Shown here: positions 35,559 through 45,638 of the stretch, one piece after another
Layout of the letters: every line of letters begins with the position of its first letter
Numbering within the stretch: position 1 is the stretch's first letter
Source of the DNA: Crossaster papposus
Taxonomy: Eukaryota; Echinodermata; Asteroidea; Velatida; Solasteridae
Direction: 5' to 3'
DNA: 64,000 nucleotides
NCBI GenBank assembly: GCA_037893245.1
Contig: JBAIAA010000311.1
Location: 372,001 to 436,000, forward strand
The notes under the pieces: generated by a model
Told to the model about the DNA's origin: nothing
The model's database searches: none
Seen by the model: only the letters and a program-made list of their open reading frames with translations
Position numbers and translations under genes: made by a program

Positions 35559-36147
35559 GGTGGTGGACGAGTGCTACCTAGTATAAGAAACATATTGGAA
35601 GACAGAAATAGGAACTATGAAGTTTAGCACAATAATAGTAGTAACTAAATGTATTATTATTAAACAATTTGTTATAATTTTGAACAAAAACAAAGGCCTA
35701 AGTCGTTTTTATACATGAAAGAAACCTAACTTTATCATATAAATAAGGCTACTGTGCAATCACCATCGCATCTAGTGCATATCCAGCACATGTACACATG
35801 TGCTTGTGTGCATAATGAAATACATGTTCTGCGTACATGTATGTAAAGCCGAAAGACATGGCCAAAAAAGTTGAAATCGCGCGCACGAAAATCGTCGCAA
35901 AATACATGAAAAAAATGTCGCCACAGGCTAAATTGTATATCAAACGAAAGATCATTGCTTCTTTTATCAATGTGTAGTGATCATTTTTGGTAATATTTGT
36001 TAGTCCAGTCAGGGCGCAGAAACTAAACACACGACAAAAACATTTCTTGAAATTATACTCTAACTTCGAGTGAACAAAATTCTGCCCAAAACACACTGAA
36101 TCTCGTCATATTTTATATCATTCGATTCAGAAAATCGTTCGCTTTCC

Positions 36148-36172
36148 ACTTACCACGCCATCTTGGAAAATT
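36148..36172 (-). promoter_or_regulatory. Possible start exon with YY1-like motif and splice donor
   Basis: The minus strand reads CCAAGATGGCGTGGTAAGTGG. AAGATGGCG matches the YY1 core that often overlaps start codons in TATA-less promoters, and GTAAGT is a perfect splice donor seven bases later. It lies about 150 bp inside the right end of the 33805-36322 element and points toward the SGNH-like fragment. I could not connect it in frame to any downstream exon, so this stays a suggestion. Confidence 0.3.
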
Positions 36173-37392
36173 ACTGCTTCGTTTGCAACGTGTAGCTCGT
36201 GAAAACAAAGCGGTCGAACTCCTGCAATTACTCGCGTAAATCTCGTGGCCGATTTGCGACGCCGGCCCTGCAAATAAAGTTCGGGATATGACCTTATTAA
36301 CGCGTGCGCTGCGGACTGACTGTGGTACGTGTATAATTCACGCGTAGTAGTTCTGCGTTGCCGAAGGCACGTTTACCTACCTGCCATAAGCGGCGCCCTT
36401 CCTCGTGGCCTATGTTGATGACTCTCGTGTTTCACATGTCACCGTACAAATGGATACCAGTGTCCCGCCTTCCCTTCTCTATTGTACAATGTGGGGAGCG
36501 TACTGACATCGTACGTGCAAGTACGCTCAATACTATGTACACGTATACTGGCGCCGTGCAATCAAGGACATAAAACATGAAATTTCAAGGGTGTCTCAGG
36601 GTATGTCCAAGTTCGCCTTTTGCTACAAAACACAGGGAAGTTTGAGAAGTACTTTTACATTAACCTTTAGAGCAAAAAACAAGATTATATCTGTCTGGGT
36701 TAATTTTTTAGGAATTTTTAAAGGAAAAGAGGTAATTTCATTATAACTTCCGGTCTGGTGACGTCATATTTTTTTCTTTCCGTCAACCTGTTCCTATCAT
36801 GAAGCTGATTATATACATCAGTTATAAAGTGATTTGAACAAACTTCGCCACACACATCAACAGATTGTTCATTTCAAACATTTTTCAACCTGCCGCTAGA
36901 GGGCGCTAAAACAATTTATGATGTCACCGATCACTTTTTTGTAGAGCGCAGCCTAGCTAGAGACTAACATCGTTGAAAGTAAGTTCAAATCATTTTCCAC
37001 TTTTAAATTATAAGCCACTTCCGGTTTGGACCGGAAGGAAGGGTCACGTGATTTTACGCACACGAGATAAAATGAAGACCCTTAATTATTCTATCGATTC
37101 CCACAAACATCTAGTTTCGGTCTTTCGCGGTTGATTTTGTATTGATTTTCAAAGATTAAATTATTAAAACTTTAAGATGACGTCACATGTCACGTGGTGA
37201 CGTCATGATGACATCCGAGTTTTAGGCACTAGCTCAGTATGAGTTCCGAGTATGTGCAAAGTTTCAATGACATTGAAGTCTGTTTAATGACAAAAGTGAC
37301 TGGCAGAATGAAACGTGTACAAAGTCTATGCGATTTATTGACGGAAGAACAAGAAGAAGAAGAAGAAATAAAACAAACAGAACGAAAAGAAA

Positions 37393-37419
37393 GGGTTTTT
37401 CGCTTTTAAGCGAAAAACC

Positions 37420-37452
<33 letters not shown>

Positions 37453-37831
37453 TTAACGAAAACAAAAGCTGTTTCGGTGAAAAACCGAAACAGCTAAAAA
37501 ACTTTAACGAAAACAATAGCTGTTTCGGCTGAAATGCCGAAACAGCTAAAAAAAAAAAAGAATAAAAAAAACTTTAACGATTACAATAGCTGTTTCGGCT
37601 GAAATGCCGAAACAGCTAAAAAGAAAAAAAAAAACTTTAACGAAAACAAAAGCTGTTTCGGTGAAAAACCGAAACAGCTAAAAAAAAAAAAAAAAAAAAG
37701 AAAAAAAAGAAAAAAAAAAACTTTAACGAAAACAAAAGCTGTTTCGGTGGAAAACCGAAACAGCTAAAAAAAAAAAAAAAAAAAATCAGAAGGAATACAA
37801 TAGCTGTTTCGGCTGTAGTGCCGAAACAGCT
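37393..37831 (-). repeat. Cluster of seven stem-loop cassettes in poly-A
   Basis: The first hairpin (37393-37420) is GGGTTTTTCGCTTT with its inverted partner AAGCGAAAAACCC and relates to the family B end motif. Six family A-type cassettes follow (AGCTGTTTCGG / CCGAAACAGCT) with three loop versions. The sixth abuts CTAG of element B2. This is the junction between B1 and B2. Confidence 0.85.
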
Positions 37832-37833
37832 AA

Positions 37834-39175
37834 CTAGAACTACGTCTGTTCAAGGAACAGAACATAGGGCTTTTTCGCTTTCGCATTTTTTTAGAGTATT
37901 TGTTTTAAAAAAATCCGAATTTAAGTTAATTTAAACAGATTAAAATAAATTCAAACTGATTAAAACAATGACGTCACACGTTTCTGAACTTTTTGTGCAA
38001 CTATCTATCACCTAACAACACAAAATGAGGTGTTATGTTAACACGATCCTTTGCTGAGATATGCCTTCAACGTCTAAAAACGTAATAATTCAAATATAAT
38101 CGTAATATGACGTAACATTTGTCAACATGACGCTAGAGGGCGCTTTAACATTTTATGAAGTCACTGTTAACATTTTTGTTACTTACAATCTAGCCAGCTC
38201 CTAACATCGTTGAAAGTAAGTTCACATCGTTTTATACTTTTAAATTATAAGAAACTTCCGGTTTGGACCGGAAGGAAGTGTCAGGTCTTTTTGCATGTAA
38301 TACAAATTATGAAGACCATGGATTAATCTATCAATCCCCCTTAAAATCTAAATCAGATCTCTTACAGTTGATTTTATATTGATTTTCAAAGATTAAATTT
38401 ATAAATATTTGGTTGCTTGTAATCTGACACTTGATGACGTCATCGTGACGTAATTAACAGAAAGCTCGAGAGCTGTCTTAACTTTGCTATTTCAAGCAAA
38501 AATCTGGATTATATCTATCGCGGTTTTTTTAAGCGACGTTTTAAGGTTTTAAGGTCTTTTCATTGTAACTTCCGGTTTGGTGACGTCATCAATAAATCTC
38601 TTTCTCAATATGTTCTTAGCACGAAGCTGATTATATACACCGGTTATAAAGTGATTTCAGCAAACTTCGCTACACACATCAACAGATTATTCATTTTAAC
38701 AATTTTTCAACCTGCCGCTAGAGGGCGCTATAACGTGTTATGACGTCGCCGGTAATTATTTGGAAAAGTTTATTCTAGCCAGACACTAACATCGTTGAAA
38801 GTAAGTTCATATCATTTTTCAGTTTTAAATTATAAGGCACTTCCGGTTTGGACCGGAAGGAAGGGTCACGCGATTTCACGCACGCGAGATAAAATTAAGA
38901 TCCTGGATTATCCTATCTATTGCCACAAAAAATAAGTTTCGGTCTTTTGCGGTTGATTTGTTATTGATTTTCAAAGATTAAATCAATTGCACCTTTAAGA
39001 TGACGTCACGTGACCCCTGATGACGTAACCATGACGTATTTCTGCGAGACACGAGTTCACTATAGGGTCTTCACCTGGGTTAAGTTTTATCGAAATATGA
39101 CTTTGTTTTCTGGTAAAAGTGACGGGCAGAAAATACGTGTACAAAGTCTATGGGGTTTAGGTTACTAAAAGAAAA
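37834..39175 (-). mobile_element. Helitron-like element B2 (family B)
   Basis: 3' end CTAGAACTACGTCTGTTC with hairpin TGTTCAAGGAACA and then AGGGCTTTTTCGC. Two core units with CTCF-type motifs at 38130 and 38715. 5' end CGTGTACAAAGTCTATGGGG then TTTAGGTTACTAAAAG. Confidence 0.65.
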
Positions 39176-39186
39176 AAGAAAAAAAA

Positions 39187-40575
39187 CTAGAAATATGTCT
39201 GTTCTATGAACAGAGCATATGGCTTTTTCGAATTTTTGTTCATTGTTCATTACATTTATGATTTTATTTGTAAAATTTCCTTAGCATTCAATTTTTAAAA
39301 ATGAAAATTGAAAAACATTAATTGGATTATATCTCACGCGGTTTATTTTAAGCAATGTTTAAATGTTTAAAGGTCTTTGCATTGTAACTTCCGGTCTAGT
39401 GACGTCATATTTGTTTCTCTTCGCCAACTTGTTGCTGACAAGATGCTGATTATAAATACCAGTTACAAAGCGATTTGAGCAAACTCCGGCACACACATCA
39501 ACTGATTATTCATTTTAAACATGTTTCAACCTTCCACTAGAGGGCGCCGTGACAATTTATGACGTCACCGGTAACTTTTGTGTAGAGTGTAGCTAGACAG
39601 AGACTATCATAGTTGAAAGTAAGTTTATATCATTTTCAACTTTTAAATTATAAGGCACTTCCGGTTTGGACCGGAAGGAAGGGTCAAGTCATTTTGCATG
39701 TAATACAAAATATGAAGACCCTGGATTATTCTATCAATTCCCGTTAAAATCTAAATCAGATCTCTTACAGTTGATTTTATATTGATTTTTAAAGATTAAA
39801 TCTAGAAATCATTAGTTGCTTGTTATCTGATACTTGATGACGTCATCGTGACGTCATTAACATAAAGCTCGAGAGCTGTCTGAACTTGTCTATTTAAAGC
39901 AAAAAAAAGAATTATATCTATCGCGGTTGATTTTTCAGCGATTATTTAAGGTTTAAAGGTCTTTTCATTGTAACTTCCGGTCTAGTGACGTCATATTTTT
40001 TTCTCTCCGCCAACTTGTTCCTAACATGAAGTTGATTATATACACCAGGAGTGATTTGGGCAAACTTCGCCACACACATCAACTGATTATTCATTTTTAA
40101 CAGTTTTCAACCTGCCGCTAGAGGGCGCTGTAACATGTTATGACGTCACCGGTAATTTTTTTGAGAAGCACGATCTAACCAGAGACTAACATCGTTGAAA
40201 ATAAGTTCGCATCATTTTCCACTTTCAAATTATGAGGCACTTCCGGTTTAGACCGGAAGGAAGGGTCACGTGATTTCCCGCACACGAGATAAAATTAAGA
40301 TCCTGAATTATTCTATCTATTGCCACAAAAATTTAGTTTCGGTCTTTTGCGGTTGATTTGTTATTGATTTTCAAAGATTAAATCAATTGCACCTTTAAGA
40401 TGACGTCACGTGACCCCTGATGACGTAACCATGACGTATTTCTGCGAGACACGAGTTCACTATAGGGTCTTCACCTGGGTTAAGTTTTATGGAAATACGA
40501 CTTTGTTTTCTGGTAAAAGTGACGGGCAGAAAATACGTGTACAAAGTCAATGGGGTTTAGGTTACTAAAAGAAAA
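39187..40575 (-). mobile_element. Helitron-like element B3 (family B)
   Basis: 3' end CTAGAAATATGTCTGTTC with the hairpin now TGTTCTATGAACA: the stem is preserved while the loop differs from B1. It is followed by GGCTTTTTCG. Two core units; same 5' end as B2. Confidence 0.65.
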
Positions 40576-40584
40576 AAGAAAAAA

Positions 40585-43005
40585 CTAGAACTACGTCTGT
40601 TCGAGGAACAGAACATAGGGCTTTTTCGCTTTCGCAATTTTTTACATTAATTTTTTCAAAAATTGAACTTTTATACCATCAAAATAATTTAAAATCATCG
40701 AAAACGAATTTAAGTTAATTTAAACAGATTAAAATGCATCCAAACTGATTAAAACGATGACGTCACACGTTTGTGAACTTTTTGTGCAACTATCTATCAC
40801 CTAACAATACAAACGTATGTTATGTTAGCACGTTCCGTTGCTGAGATATGACTTAAATGTCGAAAAACGTAATAATTCAAATATAATCGTAATATGACGT
40901 AACATTTGTCAACATGCCGCTAGAGGGCGCTATAACATTTTAAGAAGTCACCGTTAACTTGTTTGTTACTTACAACCTAGCCAGCGCCTAACATCGTTGA
41001 AAGTAAGTTCACATCGTTTTCCACTTTTAAATTATAATGCACTTCCGGTTTGGACCGGAAGGAAGGGTCAGGTTTTTTGCATGTAATACAAATTATGAAG
41101 ACCATGGATTAATCTATCAATTCCCTTAAAAATCTAAATCATATCTCTTACAGTTGATTTTATATTGATTTTCAAAGATTAAATCTATAAATATTTGGTT
41201 GCTTGTAATCTGACATTTGATGACGTCATCGTGACGTAATTAACATAAAGCTCGAGAGCTGTCTTTACTTTGCTATCTGATGCAAAAATCTGGATTATAT
41301 CTATAGCGGGTGATTTTTAAGCGATTGTTTAAGGTTTAAAGGATTTTTCATTGTAACTTCCGGTTTGGTGACGTCATAAATATTTCTCCTTCCCAATATG
41401 GTCTAAGCATGAAGCTGATTATATACACCGGTTATAAAGTGGTTTCAGCAAACTTCGCCACACACATCAACAGATTATTCATTTTAACCATTTTTCAACC
41501 TGCCGCTAGAGGGCGCTATAACATATTATGACGTCGCCTGATTTTTTTTGGAAAAGTTTATTCTAGCCAGAAACTAACATCGTTGAAAGTAAGTTCATAT
41601 CATTTTTCAGTTTCAAATTATGAGGCACTTCCGGTTTGGACCGGAAGGAAGGGTCACGTGATTTTAGCACACGAGATAAAATGAAGATTCTGGATTATTC
41701 TATCTATTGCCACAAAAATCAAGTTTCGGTCTTTTGTGGTTGATTTGTTATTTATTTTTAAAGATTAAATCAATTACACCTTTAAGATAAGGTCACGTGG
41801 CCCTGATGACGTCTTCCTCGTGGTGTCTGTCGGCGAGACTGGAGTTCACTATTGGGTCTTCACCTGGGTCAAGTTTATGGGAATACGACTTTGTTTTTCC
41901 GTTAAAAGTGCTTTGAATTGTGCAAGCAACGTTTACAAAGTCTACGGGGTTGGATTCTGCGTAGCCGAAAGCGTGTTTACCTACCTGTCGTACGCGGCGC
42001 CCTTCCCCATGGGCAATTTGTTGACGTCATCCTGTTTCACAGGTTGGCGGCTAGTGTCCTCTTGGGTAAGCGTACATGTGCTTGCACGAACGATGTCAGT
42101 GGTGATACATTCGCTCAATACATAATACACTATCAGTGTATACGTACATGTACTAGCATGTATATTATACGTGTGCCATACACACGTACGTAAGGGGTCA
42201 ATGCTTTTTGCACCTAGGCCAAAACGATTACATTTCAAGGGTGCCGCAGGGTATGTTCAAGTTCGTTTTTTGCCCCAAAACACAGGGAAGTTCGAGAACT
42301 ACTTTTACATTAACCTTTAGAGCAAAAATCAAGATTGTATCTGTCAGGATTAATTTTTTAGGAATTTTCAAAGGAAAAGGAGTCTTTTCATTCTAACTTC
42401 CGGTCTGGTGACGTCATAATTTTTTCTTCCCGTCAACTTGTTCCTACCATGAAGCTGATTAAATACACCGGTTATAAAGTGATTTCAGCAAACTTCGCCA
42501 CACACATCAACAGATTATTCATTTTAACAATTTTTTTAACTGCCGCTAGAGGGCGCTATAACATGTTATGACGTCACCAATATTTTTTTTGAAAAATACA
42601 TTGTAGCCAGACACTAACATAGTTGAAAGTAAGTTCATATCATTTTTCACTTTCAAATTATGAGGCACTTCCGGTTTAGACCGGAAGGAAGGGTCACGTG
42701 ATTTCACGCACACGAGATAAAATTAAGATCCTGGATTATTCTATCTATTGCCACAAAAATTAAGTTTCGGTCTTTTGCGGTTGATTTGTTATTGATTTTC
42801 AAATATTAAATCAATTACACCTTTAAGATGACGTCACGTGACCCCTGATGACGTCACCATTACGTTTTTCGGCGAGACACGAGTTCACTATAGGGTCTTC
42901 ACCTGGGTTAAGTTTTATGGAAATACGACTTTGTTTTCTATTAAAAGTGACTGGCAGAAAAAACGTGTACAAAGTCTATGGGGTTTAGGTTACTAAAAGA
43001 AAAAA
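40585..43005 (-). mobile_element. Helitron-like element B4 (family B)
   Basis: 3' end as B2. Three core units with CTCF-type motifs at 40917, 41503 and 42543. The stretch at about 41,900-42,300 is the uninterrupted counterpart of the B1 region split by the TIR transposon. It ends in TTTAGGTTACTAAAAG and an (AAG)n tail. Confidence 0.65.
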
Positions 43006-43039
43006 AGAAGAAGAAGAAGAAGAAGAAGAAAAAAAAAAA

Positions 43040-43252
43040 TCAGAACAGAAACAAAGGCTTTTTCGCAAAATTTGCGAAAAAGCCAAAAAATCAGAACAAA
43101 AACAAAGGCTTTTTCGCAAAATTTGCGAAAAAGCCAAAAATCAGAACAAAAACAAAGGCTTTTTCGCAAAATTTGCGAAAAAGCCAAAAAAAAAAGAAAA
43201 AAAAAAACTTTAACGAAAACAAAAGCTGTTTCGGTGAAAAACCGAAACAGCT
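43040..43252 (-). repeat. Four stem-loop cassettes (three family B type, one family A type)
   Basis: Three near-identical units (stems at 43056-43084, 43107-43135 and 43157-43185) have GGCTTTTTCGC, an AAAATTT-type loop and GCGAAAAAGCC, led by AGAACAAAAACAAA. One family A unit (AGCTGTTTCGG stem, 43224-43252) follows. The overlapping lysine-rich and phenylalanine-rich frames are artefacts. Confidence 0.85.
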
Positions 43253-43741
43253 AATAAAATGTCACCATGAAAAGAGGTTGGTTGAGAACATGCAATATCA
43301 GATATGTTAAGTTCTTTATGGGAAAATATAGGTATTGGTTATCATCAACAAGAATAATCTACTCGCAGCCGAGTGTGTATTAAATTTCTTTGGTGAATAT
43401 GCATATATAGATCTTACAATACATGTATAATTTTCAAGATGTGTCAAAGCAAGAATGCATTCCATATCAGATGCTATCATAAATATTTAACTATAAATCA
43501 TAAACAGGCGACAACGCAGATTACAGTGGGTTAACCGGCACCAGGTGTTGCATTTCCTTTTTGACTAGCAAAGTTTACATATCAATAACCTCTTGCTAAA
43601 GAAATAATATATATGACCTTATGACCAGAGTGTTTATTCAATTAAAACAAAGTAATAAAGTCTTTTTCACTTCAACCTCTTACTTCTTAGAATACAGCTG
43701 TATAGGAAAGCATATTTTAAACCAATGTTCTTCATATTATT
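43253..43741. other. Non-repetitive hinge between opposite arms
   Basis: About 485 bp with no family A or B sequence, no reading frame and no inverted repeat at its edges. On its left all Helitron-like elements run on the minus strand; on its right they run on the plus strand. It probably represents original host DNA. Confidence 0.6.
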
Positions 43742-43890
43742 AGCTGTTTCGGCATTTCAGCCGAAACAGCTATTGTAATCGTTAAAGTTTTTTTAGCTGT
43801 TTCGGCATTTCAGCCGAAACAGCTATTGTTTTCGTTAAAGTTTTTTTAGCTGTTTCGGTTTTTCACCGAAACAGCTTTTGTTTTCGTTAA

Positions 43891-43893
<3 letters not shown>
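43742..43893 (+). repeat. Three stem-loop cassettes (family A type)
   Basis: Plus-strand order is AGCTGTTTCGG stem, loop, CCGAAACAGCT, then ATTGTTTTCGTTAAAG and poly-T. Two have the GCATTTCAGC apex and one the GTTTTTCAC apex. They open the forward-oriented arm. Confidence 0.85.
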
Positions 43894-43937
<44 letters not shown>

Positions 43938-43938
<1 letters not shown>

Positions 43939-44636
43939 CCACTTTCAGACTTTTTCCCATAGGATTTGTACACGTTTTTTCAGCCAATACACTTTGACAC
44001 TTTGGTAAATCCGATCGACTTAAGACTTGGCATACACTTAGACAACCACCCAAGGACGGTCCTAGAAGAAATTCGTCGCGATTCCGTCATTCAAGGTCAC
44101 GTGACTTCGCGTTAAAGGTGAAATTTTCCCCATAGGTTTTGTACACGTTTTTCCTCAGACTATTGAATTTGACACTTTGGTAAATCCAACCGACTTGAAA
44201 CTTGCCATATACTCAGAACACCACCACCAGATGTTTCTGAAAAAAATTCAGCACGATTGCATCATTCAAAGTCACGTGACGTCAAGTTAAAGGTTTAATT
44301 TGTCTCCCCATAGGATTTGTACACGTTTTTCTTTAGACTATTGACTTTGACACTTAGTAAATCCGATCGACTTGAGACTTGGCACACACATAGACCACTA
44401 TCCACAGACGGTCGTAGGAGAAATTTGGCACGATTACGTCATTCAAGGTCACGGGGCGTCACGTTAAAGGTTCAATTTTCCCCCATAGGTTTTGTACACG
44501 TTTTTCTTTAGACTATTGACACTAGTAAATCTGATCGACTTGAGACTTGGCACACACAAAAGACCACCACATACACATTGAAAGTAACTTTGGACACTCG
44601 AAACAGCTCTGTGTTTGTCCACAAACACATGTCTAG
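43938..44636 (+). mobile_element. Helitron-like element R1 (family A)
   Basis: 5' end TCCACTTTCAGACTTTTT after a long poly-T. Four core units. 3' end with hairpin TGTTTGTCCACAAACA then CATGTCTAG and T. About 700 bp, non-coding. The T residues on both flanks would fit T-T insertion as described for Helentron/HINE elements, while CTAG matches the canonical Helitron CTRR end. Confidence 0.75.
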
Positions 44637-44651
44637 TTTATTCTTTTTTTT

Positions 44652-44752
44652 AGCTGTTTCGGCATTTCAGCCGAAACAGCTATTGTTTTCGTTAAAGTTT
44701 TTTTAGCTGTTTCGGCATTTCAGCCGAAACAGCTATTGTTTTCGTTAAAGTT
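44652..44752 (+). repeat. Two stem-loop cassettes (family A type)
   Basis: Two units with the GCATTTCAGC apex and ATTGTTTTCGTTAAAG tail in poly-T between R1 and R2. Confidence 0.85.
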
Positions 44753-44760
44753 TTTTTTAT

Positions 44761-44792
<32 letters not shown>

Positions 44793-44793
<1 letters not shown>

Positions 44794-45493
44794 CCACTTT
44801 CAGACTTTTTCTCATAGGATTTGTACACGTTTCGTTCAGCCAATACACTTTGACACTTTGGTAGATCCGATCGACTTTAGACTTGGCATACATTTAGACA
44901 ACCACGCAAGGACGGTCCTAGAAGAAATTCGTCGCGATTACGTCATTCATGGTCACGTGACGTCACGTTAAAGGTGCAATTTTTCCCCATAGGTTTTGTA
45001 CACGTTTTCATTCAGACTATTGACTTTGACACTTTGATACATCCGACCGACTTGAAACTTGGCATATACTTAGAACATCACCCACAGATGGTCTTGGAAG
45101 AAATTCGGCACGATTGCGTCATTCAAGGTCACGTAACGTCAAGTTAAAGTTTCAATTTTTTCCCCCATAGGTTTTGTACACGTTTTTCTTTAGACTATGA
45201 CTTCGACACTTTCGTAAATTTGATCGACTTGAGACTTGGCACACACTTAGAACATCACTCATATATGGTTCTGGAAGAAATTCGGCACGATTGCGTCATT
45301 CAAGGTCATGTGACGTCACGTTAAAGGTTCATTTTGTCCCCCATAGGTTTTGTACACGTTTTTCTTTAGACTATTGCCTTTGACACTTTAGTAAATCTGA
45401 TCGACTTAAGACTTGGCACACACACAAGCCCATCACACACATATTGAAAGACACTCGAAACAGCTCTGTGTTTGTCCACAAACACATGTCTAG
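44793..45493 (+). mobile_element. Helitron-like element R2 (family A)
   Basis: Complete copy of about 700 bp, TCCACTTTCAGAC to CATGTCTAG, with four units. Confidence 0.75.
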
Positions 45494-45505
45494 TTTATTC
45501 TTTTT

Positions 45506-45602
45506 AGCTGTTTCGGCATTTCAGCCGAAACAGCTATTGTTTTCGTTAAAGTTTTTAGCTGTTTCGGCATTTCAGCCGAAACAGCTATTGTTTTCGTTAA
45601 AG
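45506..45602 (+). repeat. Two stem-loop cassettes (family A type)
   Basis: Same units as at 44652-44752, separated only by TTTTT, between R2 and R3. Confidence 0.85.
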
Positions 45603-45638
45603 TTTTTTTTATTCTTTTTTTTTTTTTTTTTTTTTTTT

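Larger units (their letters stand above)
33805..36322. mobile_element. 2.5-kb TIR DNA transposon, TGGTA target duplication
   Basis: Perfect 19-bp inverted ends CAGTCAGTCCGCAGCGCAC and a 5-bp direct repeat TGGTA on both sides (33800-33804 and 36323-36327). It splits a family B unit whose continuous version lies near 41,900-42,000. Two internal direct copies of CAGTCAGGGCGCAG (34206 and 36006, exactly 1800 bp apart) resemble the terminal motif. It contains a broken SGNH-hydrolase-like frame on the minus strand and no recognisable transposase. The superfamily is uncertain, since a 5-bp duplication is not diagnostic. Confidence 0.8.
32148..37372 (-). mobile_element. Helitron-like element B1 (family B) with nested insertions
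   Basis: The 3' end on the plus strand is CTAGAGATATGTCTGTTC, with hairpin TGTTCAAGGAACA about 10 bases inside the CTAG, then GGCTTTTTCGC. The body has units of about 600 bp that contain TATCTCTCGCGGTT, a GCTAGAGGGCG motif, a CTTCCGGT...ACCGGAAG palindrome and GACGTCACGTGACC. The 5' end (high coordinate) has CGTGTACAAAGTCTATG before an (AAG)n tail. A MITE (33051-33324) and a 2.5-kb TIR transposon (33805-36322) sit inside it. No Rep/helicase frame seen. Confidence 0.65.
32494..42556 (+). promoter_or_regulatory. Ten CTCF-type core motifs, one per family B unit
   Basis: Each family B unit has CC(G/A)CTAGAGGGCGC. It fits the known 14-base CTCF core consensus CCRSYAGRKGGCRS exactly at 33356, 36893, 38715, 39534, 40115, 40917, 41503 and 42543, and with one mismatch at 32494 (last base T) and 38130 (first base A); positions are motif starts. 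All ten point the same way. An ETS-type palindrome follows about 125 bp later in each (for example 32620, 33481 and 37018). Binding is not shown; it is inferred from motif match. Confidence 0.55.

Noticed and set aside
34199-36025. LTR retrotransposon suggested by the direct repeat TTAGTCCAGTCAGGGCGCAG
   Set aside because: The repeat is only about 23 bp, has no TG...CA termini and no reverse transcriptase. It resembles the host element's own terminal motif.
42978-43310. Lysine-rich and phenylalanine-rich frames over cassettes and A/T tracts (also near 27,800, 28,700 and 59,400)
   Set aside because: Homopolymer and stem-loop translations, not genes.
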